From JBBDYG01 sp040901765 (GTDB taxonomy: Bacteria > Planctomycetota > Planctomycetia > Pirellulales > Lacipirellulaceae), in NCBI GenBank assembly GCA_040901765.1, contig JBBDYG010000013.1, positions 62,001 through 126,000 on the forward strand: DNA of 64,000 bases, read 5' to 3'. Shown piece by piece: positions 8,067-15,962 of the stretch; positions within the stretch are counted from its first letter, which is position 1, and every line of letters starts with the position of its first letter. The notes beneath the pieces are model-generated. The model was not told the origin of the DNA, ran no database searches, and saw nothing but the letters and a program-made list of their open reading frames with translations. Both the position numbers and the translations under genes were made by a program.

Positions 8067-8275
8067 TAAGCATACGAGACAGGCGTCAATATGTCAACCC
8101 GGCCATTTTCCATGGTATCCCGCTGAATTGCCACCCCCCAAAAAGTGGCCACGTGGCAAACATGATACCGTCCCACGGATTCTGTAATTGCTAGCACAGC
8201 GATTGCCGTGGTGGCCTGAGAACAAGAGGGCGAGCCACGCAGGTTTCCTAGAATTGTTTTTGTTTCAAGAAGCAA

Positions 8276-8511
8276 TTAAGGAGACCCGGCAGGACTCTCG
8301 CCATTCAGCAACGCCTTCTTGATGGCATCGACTGGATTCGTGACAAACGCATCTCGCCTGGCCAGCGTCCGAAGTTGGCTGAGACTCGGCACGGCCACCG
8401 AACGCCCGCAACCACAAGTGAATGCGCCGCCGGAGTCTTTGGTGAATGCGGAGACTGAGCGGCCACAGTCTCAGGGAGGGTGACTTCTAGTTTGTGAGCG
8501 GAAGTTGCCAT
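8276..8511 (-). pseudogene. Possible decayed small zinc-ribbon-like gene
   Basis: An ATG at 8511 opens MATSAHKLEVTLPE; a second frame just downstream reads DCGRSVSAFTKDSGGAFTCG, CGRSVAVPSLSQLRTLARRD and ends at a stop at 8276-8278 (NGESPAGSP). The CxCGRxVxVPSLxxLR pattern resembles the start of short cysteine-bearing domains seen in planctomycete proteins. A frame change near the CCCTCCCTGAGA stretch would join the two parts into one small protein of about 75 residues. It could instead be chance reading of non-coding DNA. Nothing else explains this 500-base gap between vapB and the PEP-CTERM gene. Confidence 0.35.
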
Positions 8512-8551
8512 GAACAAGCAGGCGACTTGCTGTATCGCTACTGAATGATGC

Positions 8552-9721
8552 TCAGAACCGTTTCAAATTCCGCGAAAAACGGATGCCGTAGACGATCGCT
8601 AGACCAATCGCTGCGAGAATCGCTGAACTTGGCTCGGGAACGGGCAAGTACAAGGCGTGAAAGAAGCCATCGTCGTCCCCTAATTTCTCGGTGAATACCG
8701 TACGTCGAAATGCACCGGATTGAGTATCGAATTCCAATAGCGAGGTGGACCAGTTGTAATACTCCTCATCGGACGTTCCCATCATCACAAGAAAACGCCC
8801 CCTATCGTCAAAAAATGGGTTGTAAAAACCTCTATAAGGGCTCAACGCACCGAAGGGATTAAGATCAATAAAAGTGCCCAAGAATTGCTGCGATTCGACG
8901 TCGAAACGCATGACTTGATTCGCGGTGATAAAGTTCAACAATCCGTCGGGGGAAAAAGCCAACGAGTGACTACCCGGAGGGAGAGAGACTATAACTTCCG
9001 CTCCTGCAGCTAACGTTGAATCGACCTTAAGTAGATCAGAGGAACTGTACGGCTGCCGGAAGTAAGTCGAACCATCGGGTGCCATCACCAGATCACGCCA
9101 CGGAACATCTGTCACTACGCTATTATCCAATAGGGTGACGACGTCGGGGGGTGATGGATTAGCAACCGAGAATCGCACCAGCGCATGTTCCAAATGGTCG
9201 TAACGCTGCTGTCCTTGTGAGTTGTATGCCCAGAATTCAGCAGCACCAAAGGAATAGAGATGGCCGTCAGGATGAAAGAGAATTCCGGTTTCTTGATGCC
9301 CGGTCTTGATGTACGCGCCGCTGCAACCAGTGCCACATTGAGGATTATGGTCGGCAAAGAAAGAGGAGCTTTGCCAAAGTGGCAGATTATATTCCGAGCC
9401 ATATTCGTCGGTAAACTTTCGTGAAATTTCAAGCCCCGTGTCGGCGTCGAACTCGTGCAGCGAAATTGTGCCCAGACTGTTGCCTAAAGCGTAAACTCGC
9501 CGATTTGGTCCCAGTCCGATGCTAAGCATTGCCTCGTCTATGAAATCGGACTCATCGCCCGGATAATAGCCGCCGGTTCGATAGTTAAAAAGGAGTTGGC
9601 CATCGTCGCTGTATCGCACGAGGCCCCACAAAGTGGAAAACACATAGTCCGCGCGAACTGCGCTCGGAACCACCGATGCCAACAACACACAGTGGAGTCC
9701 CGCAATGCGAAGCGCCGACAT
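8552..9721 (-). CDS. Secreted PEP-CTERM protein, likely beta-propeller
   Basis: The ATG at 9721 has AAGGGGAA just upstream and gives a signal peptide (MSALRIAGLHCVLLASVVP, cut near AVRA). The 389-residue mature region is made of repeated YSDDGQLLFNY, LYSFGAAEFWAYN, HSLAFSPDGLLNF-type segments like the blades of a six- or seven-bladed propeller (WD40/NHL-like). The C-terminus is a classic PEP-CTERM signal: VPEPSSAILAAIGLAIVYGI followed by the basic run RFSRNLKRF. An exosortase should process it at the envelope. Ligand and function are unknown. Codon use is a little less GC-rich than the neighbours. Confidence 0.78.
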   Translation of the reverse strand: MSALRIAGLHCVLLASVVPSAVRADYVFSTLWGLVRYSDDGQLLFNYRTGGYYPGDESDFIDEAMLSIGLGPNRRVYALGNSLGTISLHEFDADTGLEISRKFTDEYGSEYNLPLWQSSSFFADHNPQCGTGCSGAYIKTGHQETGILFHPDGHLYSFGAAEFWAYNSQGQQRYDHLEHALVRFSVANPSPPDVVTLLDNSVVTDVPWRDLVMAPDGSTYFRQPYSSSDLLKVDSTLAAGAEVIVSLPPGSHSLAFSPDGLLNFITANQVMRFDVESQQFLGTFIDLNPFGALSPYRGFYNPFFDDRGRFLVMMGTSDEEYYNWSTSLLEFDTQSGAFRRTVFTEKLGDDDGFFHALYLPVPEPSSAILAAIGLAIVYGIRFSRNLKRF

Positions 9722-10006
9722 ATCCAGTTCCCCTTGCCTCAAAGCACCCTCACGAATCCGAAAGCCATCGTACTCTGGTCAGCGACAACCTGCAATCAGC
9801 CTGCTAGCATTCTTGGCAGGCCGGATTGAGTTTTATAGAACGCCATTGTTGGACTCGTAGCTATATAGTATTCGCTAGCACCCACCTCGGAATGAAGTTG
9901 GAGAATCCGCCTCCACTAGGTAAACTGCGACGTTGATTATCGCGGCAGCACTGCCCGCTGCCGTCTGCCTACTGCCCGCTTTTTCCGCCGCATGGAGGCG
10001 TAACGG

Positions 10007-11227
10007 ATGTCGCAACCCGCGCTGCGGCTGGTGCATGCCAGCGATTTGCATCTGGAACGGCCGCTGTACGGACTGGCGGAGATACCCGACCACTTGCGCG
10101 AACTGTTGCGCGACGCCCCCTATCGTGCCGCGACGCAGGTTTTCGACACGGCGCTGACCGAGAACGCTGACGCGGTGCTGCTGGCTGGCGACGTAGTAGA
10201 TATATCGCGGGCCGGACCGCGGGCGATTGTCTATTTGCGCGAGCAGTTCGAGCGGCTGCGGGCGCGCGAAATTACCGTCTACTGGGCTGGCGGCGTGAGC
10301 GATCCCCCCGACGCCTGGCCCCCTGCCGCGCCGCTCCCAGACAACGTGATCGTCTTTCCGGTCGGTCGCGTCGAGCAATACGAACTCAAGCGTGCGGGCG
10401 AGACAATCGCCCGCGTGCAAGGCACGAGCGTCGGCGAAAGCGGCGTCGCTACATCAACCGGCTTCCATCGCGACGCGAACGGTCGATTCACCGTCGGCGT
10501 GGCTTACGGAACGAACGAAGCACCCGGCCGCGAGGGAGACCGCGTTCACTACATGGCCCTTGGCGGGCGGCATCGCCGGGCGACGGTCGATACCGAGCCG
10601 GGCATTGCGCACTACTGCGGCACCACTCAAGGCCGTTGCCCCGACGAGGCCGGCCCCAGTGGCTGCACCGTCGTGCAGGTCGATGAACAGGCCCAAGCGA
10701 AAACCCGATTCGTTTCCACCGACGTTGTCCGCTTTATGGAAGAAACGCTCGAAGTCACGGCCAGCACGACGCGCGAGCAGTTGCTCGAACGCCTCGATGA
10801 GCGAATCGACAAGCTTCGCGCGAAGAGCCAAGGAGTGGATCTGCTCGTCACGTGGACGATCCGCGGCGCGGGGCCGCTGGTGAATCAACTGCGCCCCGGC
10901 GGAATCACGCCGAAGCTGCTGGCCGATCTGCGCGGCCGCGCGGGCCGGCAGACGCCCGCACTTTGGAGCGTCGATTTGCGCTGCGACGTTCCCGCCTACA
11001 CGGCCGACGAGTGGCATGACCAGGACAACATCCTGGGCGACCTGCTGCGTCAATTCAAGCAGTTTCACCAGGTTCCAGAGTTGGGTCTGGCGCTCGACCA
11101 GTTTTTCCCCGCTGGCTTGCGTGAAAAGTCTCTGCTTGAACTCGGTGAGGTTGCGGCAGGACAGGAGCGGGAGCTGTTGCTTGAAGAGGCAAAAAAGTTT
11201 GGACTCGATTTGGTAACGAAACCGTAA
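10007..11227 (+). CDS. YhaO/SbcD-like metallophosphoesterase, active site degenerate
   Basis: This 406-residue protein belongs to the Mre11/SbcD nuclease superfamily. Motif I is kept (HASDLHLE, Asp13 and His15), as is motif II (LLAGDVVD, Asp62). Motif III, normally GNHD, reads GVSD at 96-99. The later His-bearing motifs are also altered: VGVAYGT where relatives have a LLHT-like box, and ALGGRHRR where relatives have ALGHIH. The residues that bind the second metal and hold the phosphate are therefore mostly missing, so nuclease activity is doubtful. The C-terminal part (residues 250-400) resembles the YhaO regulatory domain. The next gene, 217 bases on, encodes the matching SbcC/YhaN-like ATPase. 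Confidence 0.8.
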   Translation: MSQPALRLVHASDLHLERPLYGLAEIPDHLRELLRDAPYRAATQVFDTALTENADAVLLAGDVVDISRAGPRAIVYLREQFERLRAREITVYWAGGVSDPPDAWPPAAPLPDNVIVFPVGRVEQYELKRAGETIARVQGTSVGESGVATSTGFHRDANGRFTVGVAYGTNEAPGREGDRVHYMALGGRHRRATVDTEPGIAHYCGTTQGRCPDEAGPSGCTVVQVDEQAQAKTRFVSTDVVRFMEETLEVTASTTREQLLERLDERIDKLRAKSQGVDLLVTWTIRGAGPLVNQLRPGGITPKLLADLRGRAGRQTPALWSVDLRCDVPAYTADEWHDQDNILGDLLRQFKQFHQVPELGLALDQFFPAGLREKSLLELGEVAAGQERELLLEEAKKFGLDLVTKP

Positions 11228-11254
11228 TTGGCGACACAGCATTCACGTTGAAGA

Positions 11255-11393
11255 ACCACGGATTTCACGGATTTCTCGGATAATAATTGAAGTGCAAAGA
11301 GTCATGCTGAAATTAGTGGCAATACAGAATGGCTCGATCAATGGTGTCTCGCATTCCCAAACTCCGATCCGCGTAATCCGTGCGATCCGTGGT
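11255..11393. repeat. Inverted repeat between the YhaO- and YhaN-like genes
   Basis: ACCACGGATTTCACGGATT (11255-11273) pairs with AATCCGTGCGATCCGTGGT (11375-11393), 17 of 19 bases. CCACGGATxxCACGGAT units recur in many planctomycete intergenic regions. It separates two genes that are normally overlapping or adjacent. Confidence 0.75.
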
Positions 11394-11444
11394 CGTATTC
11401 CATTGGCAATTGACAGCGTGTAATTACTCCACGGTACAAAGTTT

Positions 11445-14400
11445 GTGAAAATCTCCGACATCCATATCGACGGCTTCGGCGTCTGGAACGACCTGCAGCT
11501 TGGCAAGTTGTCGCCCGAGGTGACCGTGTTCTACGGTCCGAACGAAGCGGGCAAGACGACGCTGATGCAGTTCGTGCGGTCGGTGCTGTATGGGGTGTCG
11601 CCGGAGCGTCGCGAGCGCTACCTGCCGCCGCTGGCCGGCGGCCGGCCGGGTGGCAAGCTCGGGCTGCATACCGACGACGGCCCAATTGAAGTCACACGTT
11701 ATGCCGACCGTGGCGATAGCGATCTCGGCCGGGCGACGGTCCTCCTGCCGAGCGGCGAAACGCAGGGCGACCGGCTGGTGCGCGAATCCCTCGCCCACGT
11801 CGATGAGCCGACCTACAACAACGTGTTCGCCGTCGGCCTCGATGAAATTCAGCAGCTTGGCACGCTGTCGGGCACCGACGCCGCCCAGTGGATCTACCGG
11901 CTCACCTCCGGCATCGACCGCGTCTCGCTGTACGACGTGATCATCGATCTGCGCAAGGCGCTCGCCAAAACGCTTTCGAGTGGCGACACGCCGTCGGAGA
12001 TCACCACGCTCTTGGCTCGCCGCGATCAGCTTACCACCGAGCTTGACGAGTTGGTGCTGAGTGGCCGTCGCTGGTCCCAACTGGCGGTGGAGCTGCGCGA
12101 AGTCGATGAGCAAGTCGAAACGCTCCAAACGGATCTAAAAAAGGTCGATCGCCGCGTGCGGCGCGTCGAGACCGCCATTCAAGTCAAGCCAAACTGGCTC
12201 AAGCGGCTCGAACTTGACACCGAACTTTGCCGTTACGATGGGCTGTATCCGCTGGAACCAACGGCGATTGCCGATCTCGACGAGCAGAACAAGCAAATCC
12301 GCGAGCATCAGCGCGAGCGCGACGTGGTCCGCGGCCAGCGGCAGCAGTTGCGTGAGGAATCCCAACGGCTCGGCATCAACGAGGTGCTCGTTCGCAACAC
12401 GGCCCGCATCGACGCCTTGGCCGAGCAGCAGGATTGGCTCGAATCGCTGCAGCACCAATCGGCCGAGATGGACGCCGAGGCCAAACAGCTTCAGTCGCGC
12501 GTTGCCAGCGAGCTTGACCGGCTGGGGGGTCAATGGACCGGCAAGCCGAAAGAGACGCCGCAGCTTACCAAGGAGATGGTCGAGCAATTGCGGCCTCAGG
12601 CCGAGGAGCTGCATCTGGCCGATGTGGAAGCCCAGGCCGCGCTTCGCGAGCTTGAAAAGCTGCGCGGGCACGAGTTGCAATACCGCTCGCAGATGGAGTC
12701 GGCCCTCACGAGCGGCGAAAAGCTCGGCTTGCCGACCACCATTGAAGGCGCTGGCGAATTGGTCGCCCGGCTCCGCCGCCGGCTGCAAGCCGAGCAAAAG
12801 CTCGAGCAGGCTCGGCGGCACGCCATCGAGCTGGAACAGGATGGCCACGAGCTGCTCGACGAGCAGGTGACGCCGCTGTGGATGTTCGGCCTCTTAATGT
12901 CGATGTCGGTCGTGGGCTTCGCGATGCTGGCGGTGTATTTCATGTCGTCGGACCCCGAGATGCGAACACTCGGGGGCTGGCTCGCGGCGCTCGGCATCGG
13001 CGGCACGATCTTCGCCTGGATGTTCAAATACGGCTTCGAGGAAAGCTCCGCCGATCGGCTCGATGCTTGCCATCACCAGATGGATGTCGTCGAGCGGCAG
13101 ATCAAGGAAGCCGAATCGCAAAAGGAACAAATCGACCGCGAGATTCCCATGACCGAAGGATCGGTGGTGTTGCGATTGCAGCATGCCGAGCGGCACTTGG
13201 CGGAACTCGAGCAAATGCTGCCGGTCGAAACGCAGCGCCGTCAGGCCGACACGCAGTGCCAGGCCGCCGATCGACGCCATCAACAGACCCGCGAACGGCT
13301 GGCCACGGCCACGCGAAACTGGCAAGGCAAGATCAAGGCGCTCGGCCTGCCTGCCGAGGTCATGCCCGACGATTTGCAAGTTCTGGCCGGGCAGTACGAA
13401 CAACTTGCGGAAATGCAGGCCCGCGCGGCGCATCGCCGCGACGAAATCGAACGCCGCCAGCGCGAACTGGCCAAAGTTGCGGGCCGGATTCGTGCGCTCA
13501 ACGACGAGGCCGGCATCAAGGTCGATAGCCCCGAGCCGCTGGTGCAACTGCAAAAGCTGCTCGAAGAGCGCCGCCGGCAGGAAATGAACCTCGCGCATCG
13601 GCAGAAGCTTCGCGAGCGCTCGGCCGCCTTGCGCGAAGAGGCGAAGCGGCACGCGCGGGCGGTATTGGGTTTAGAGCGCCGCCGCGAGGCGCTGTTCCAC
13701 AAGGCGAGCGTGGCGACCGAAGAGGCGTTCCGCCAACTCGCAGCCGAACTCACCGCCGCCGCCAAGCTCCGCGAGCGGCGCGAGGCGTTGTCGCGCGAGA
13801 TTGCTGCCGCGGCCGGAAAACTGGCCGGCGACGAGGAATTCCTGGCCCTGCTCGCTCCCGAGGTAATCGGCCGGCTCGACGGACGCTATGACTCGCTCAC
13901 CACCGAACACTCAGCCCTCGACAAATCGCTTAAAGAACAACTGGCCCGCCGGGGCTCGCTGACCGAGCAGCAAAAACTGCTTGTCGACGATCGCCACCTG
14001 GCCGACAAGCAGATGGAGCTTGACTGCATGGAGACACAACTCTCGCAGTCGAAACAGAAGTGGCGTGTGCTTGCGACGTTGAGTCTGATACTGGAACTAA
14101 TCCGCCACGACTACGAAGAACATCGCCAGCCCGAGACGCTCAAAGAAGCGACCGAGTTTCTTAAGGCATTCACTCGCGGGCAGTACGTCCGCATTTGGAC
14201 GCCACTTGCGAACGACATATTGCTGGTCGACACGGCCGACGGCAAATCGCTGCCGGTAGACGTGCTCAGCCGCGGCACGCGCGAGCAATTGTTCCTGAGC
14301 ATCCGCCTCGCGCTGGTTGCCATGTACGCCCGGCGTGGTATACAGCTTCCAATGGTGCTCGACGACGTGCTAGTGAATTTCGACGCCGGCCGGTCGGCGA

Positions 14401-14879
14401 TCGCCGCCCGCGTGCTGCGCGACTTCGCCAAGCAGGGGCACCAGCTCTTGGTGTTCACGTGCCACGAGCACGTCTGGCAGATGTTCCGCGAGCTACAAAT
14501 CGACAGCCGCCGGTTGCCGAGCCGCTTCGGTGAAATCGAACCAGAGCCATTCGTCGCGGAACCGGTGGCCGAAGAACTCGAAGAACCCGTCGAAGAAATA
14601 GTAGAAACGTTCGAGCCAACTACGGAGCCGGAACCCGAATACGAACCGCTCGAATACGAGCCGCTTGATTACGAATACGGCGACCTCCCGCCGCCGCCGG
14701 TCGAAGAGCCAGTTATCGAATTCGAATACCGCCACGACCGCGAGCCGCCCCGCGTCCCGGAGTCGGAGCCGCGCGAGGTCGAATACTACTGGCCCGACGA
14801 ACCGCTCAAGAGCGACTGGTATGAAGAAGACCGCGCGATGCTGCCTCTGGAAGAACCGGTGGTGTTCACGCATATATAG
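11445..14879 (+). CDS. YhaN/SbcC-like AAA ATPase with internal membrane hairpin
   Basis: This 1144-residue ATPase begins at a GTG: MKISDIHIDGFGVWNDLQL, the usual opening of RecF/SbcC-type proteins. Walker A is GPNEAGKTT near residue 28. Two long coiled coils (about 190-470 and 540-860) flank a hydrophobic pair, WMFGLLMSMSVVGFAMLAVY and LAALGIGGTIFAWMF (about 478-530), as in YhaN-type members. The ABC signature LSRGTREQLFLSIRLAL and Walker B LPMVLDDVLVNFD are near 940-980. The last 100 residues form an unusual Glu/Pro/Tyr-rich tail (PEYEPLEYEPLDYEYG). It should work with the upstream metallophosphoesterase-like protein on DNA ends, possibly at the membrane. Its TAG stop lies inside the flank of a family A repeat. 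Confidence 0.85.
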   Translation: MKISDIHIDGFGVWNDLQLGKLSPEVTVFYGPNEAGKTTLMQFVRSVLYGVSPERRERYLPPLAGGRPGGKLGLHTDDGPIEVTRYADRGDSDLGRATVLLPSGETQGDRLVRESLAHVDEPTYNNVFAVGLDEIQQLGTLSGTDAAQWIYRLTSGIDRVSLYDVIIDLRKALAKTLSSGDTPSEITTLLARRDQLTTELDELVLSGRRWSQLAVELREVDEQVETLQTDLKKVDRRVRRVETAIQVKPNWLKRLELDTELCRYDGLYPLEPTAIADLDEQNKQIREHQRERDVVRGQRQQLREESQRLGINEVLVRNTARIDALAEQQDWLESLQHQSAEMDAEAKQLQSRVASELDRLGGQWTGKPKETPQLTKEMVEQLRPQAEELHLADVEAQAALRELEKLRGHELQYRSQMESALTSGEKLGLPTTIEGAGELVARLRRRLQAEQKLEQARRHAIELEQDGHELLDEQVTPLWMFGLLMSMSVVGFAMLAVYFMSSDPEMRTLGGWLAALGIGGTIFAWMFKYGFEESSADRLDACHHQMDVVERQIKEAESQKEQIDREIPMTEGSVVLRLQHAERHLAELEQMLPVETQRRQADTQCQAADRRHQQTRERLATATRNWQGKIKALGLPAEVMPDDLQVLAGQYEQLAEMQARAAHRRDEIERRQRELAKVAGRIRALNDEAGIKVDSPEPLVQLQKLLEERRRQEMNLAHRQKLRERSAALREEAKRHARAVLGLERRREALFHKASVATEEAFRQLAAELTAAAKLRERREALSREIAAAAGKLAGDEEFLALLAPEVIGRLDGRYDSLTTEHSALDKSLKEQLARRGSLTEQQKLLVDDRHLADKQMELDCMETQLSQSKQKWRVLATLSLILELIRHDYEEHRQPETLKEATEFLKAFTRGQYVRIWTPLANDILLVDTADGKSLPVDVLSRGTREQLFLSIRLALVAMYARRGIQLPMVLDDVLVNFDAGRSAIAARVLRDFAKQGHQLLVFTCHEHVWQMFRELQIDSRRLPSRFGEIEPEPFVAEPVAEELEEPVEEIVETFEPTTEPEPEYEPLEYEPLDYEYGDLPPPPVEEPVIEFEYRHDREPPRVPESEPREVEYYWPDEPLKSDWYEEDRAMLPLEEPVVFTHI

Positions 14880-14898
14880 CCCGGCCATCCTGGCCGGG
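14873..14898 (+). repeat. REP-like hairpin, family A (left of RAYT)
   Basis: TATATAG (14873-14879), stem CCCGGCC, loop ATCCT (14887-14891), stem GGCCGGG. The last three bases of the flank are the TAG stop of the YhaN-like gene. Confidence 0.8.
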
Positions 14899-14916
14899 CG
14901 AGCAATTACGCAGCAG

Positions 14917-15495
14917 TTATAGCCACCAATGCTCGTTCGGATCGCCTCGAAACCGGTCTCCTCCGAGTTCCTTCGGTGGGTACAACGGTTCGATCCAATC
15001 AAACGGATCCGCCGACAATCCAATTCGGAGATTATGATCGCGAACGTACTCAATCGCGTTGACGAGATGCTTCTCGTTGAAGATGTACCGAGGGAACTTG
15101 CCGGAAGTCCATAACGAGCTTGGTACAGAGGATTGGCCTTCGTGTCGCCGCAGCGCAAGAACTTCCATGGCGGAACGACGCTTCAATCGCGCGATAACTG
15201 TTGTGATGTTCTCCCGCAACGGTGCAAACACCAAGTGGATGTGTGTCGCCTGAACCGCAGCGGCAAGAACGCGATATTTCTGCTCGCCGACGATTTGACC
15301 AAACACATCGGCGACGATCTGCCTTTCCTTCTCATTGAGGATGACGGCATCCGATGTCATGCTGGCCTGAGCCGCAGCTTCAAGAAACGGGTCAGGTCCG
15401 ATCAGTCGCCCCTCGAACCAAGATCCCCGCGGATCGCCGTGGAGCCACGTGCCATAGGTGGTGGCGGCCCAGTGAATTCCCAAAGTGCGGCCCAT
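14917..15495 (-). CDS. REP-associated tyrosine transposase (RAYT, Y1/HUH family)
   Basis: This 192-residue protein carries the HUH nuclease motif ATHIHLVFAP (about residues 87-96) and, on the following helix, the likely catalytic tyrosine in LVNAIEYVRDHNLRIGL (about 145-160). Those are the two active-site parts of Y1 transposases. The N-terminus (LGIHWAATTYGTWLHGDPRG) is typical of a RAYT subgroup that lacks IS-type accessory genes. RAYTs bind and cut REP hairpins as single strands; here two matching hairpins lie immediately outside the gene. It is an intact reading frame of normal family length with an ATG at 15495. Activity cannot be judged from sequence. Confidence 0.85.
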   Translation of the reverse strand: MGRTLGIHWAATTYGTWLHGDPRGSWFEGRLIGPDPFLEAAAQASMTSDAVILNEKERQIVADVFGQIVGEQKYRVLAAAVQATHIHLVFAPLRENITTVIARLKRRSAMEVLALRRHEGQSSVPSSLWTSGKFPRYIFNEKHLVNAIEYVRDHNLRIGLSADPFDWIEPLYPPKELGGDRFRGDPNEHWWL

Positions 15496-15514
15496 GGTGG
15501 TACTCTCTAATTCG

Positions 15515-15540
15515 CCGACCCAGGATGGGTCGGCTATATA
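15515..15540 (-). repeat. REP-like hairpin, family A (right of RAYT)
   Basis: On the minus strand: TATATAG (15540-15534), stem CCGACCC, loop ATCCT (15526-15522), stem GGGTCGG. The stem differs from the left copy at several positions on both arms, yet all pairs are kept. Confidence 0.8.
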
Positions 15541-15888
15541 TCACACCGCCCCCGGCCCTCTTTTCCCATCGCTAACCTGAATCGTTTCCTCCATCGGCAA
15601 CACAAAAATCTTGCCGTCGCCGATGTGGCCTTCGGAGCTGGTGCGGGCGAATTCTTCGAGGCATTCGATGGTCCGTTCGACGAAGTCATCGTTCACGGCG
15701 ATCTCGAGCGAGACTTTGCGCAGCAGGTTCGTCTTGTATTCGTGGCCGCGGTAGGTTTCCAGATGCCCGCGCTGGCGGGCGTAGCCCATCGCGTCGCAGA
15801 CGGTCATCCGCGTCACCTCAATCCGCTCCAGCGCCTTGAGCACGGCGTCGAGCTTGGTGGGCTGAATGAGGGCGATGATCATCTTCAT
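15541..15888 (-). CDS. glnB: Nitrogen regulatory protein PII
   Basis: This 115-residue PII starts at the ATG at 15888, which gives the canonical MKMIIALIQPTKLDAV opening and a GAGAGG ten bases upstream; the frame has another ATG three codons earlier that is too close to the same ribosome site. The T-loop reads GYARQRGHLETYRGHEY, with Tyr51 at exactly the uridylylation position. The B-loop GHIGDGKIFVLPMEE binds ATP/2-oxoglutarate. PII senses 2-oxoglutarate and energy and controls GlnA, AmtB and others. No amtB or glnA is next to it, so its partner is not visible here. Confidence 0.93.
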   Translation of the reverse strand: MKMIIALIQPTKLDAVLKALERIEVTRMTVCDAMGYARQRGHLETYRGHEYKTNLLRKVSLEIAVNDDFVERTIECLEEFARTSSEGHIGDGKIFVLPMEETIQVSDGKRGPGAV

Positions 15889-15913
15889 GAGGGGCATTCC
15901 TCTCCCATGTGGA

Positions 15914-15952
15914 CGAGTCTCTCCGAGACTCGAATTCGCGTCTCGGAGACGC
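15914..15952. repeat. Pair of short hairpins upstream of glnB
   Basis: CGAGTCTC-TCC-GAGACTCG (15914-15932) is followed by GCGTCT-CGG-AGACGC (15938-15952). They share the AGTCTC/GTCTC core and fill the 74-base gap between the metalloprotease stop and the glnB start. They could end transcription of neither gene well (no T-run) and are probably intergenic repeats. Confidence 0.65.
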
Positions 15953-15962
15953 GGCCACGGCC

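Larger units (their letters stand above)
14873..15540. mobile_element. RAYT unit bracketed by inverted family A hairpins
   Basis: A transposase gene (14917-15495) sits between two hairpins in opposite orientation: TATATAG-CCCGGCC-ATCCT-GGCCGGG at 14873-14898 and, on the other strand, TATATAG-CCGACCC-ATCCT-GGGTCGG at 15540-15515. Both TATATAG flanks face outward, so the unit begins with TATATAG and ends with CTATATA. The layout is what is expected of an IS200/IS605-like or REP/RAYT element. The left end overlaps the ATPase stop codon and the right end abuts the glnB stop codon. Confidence 0.7.
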
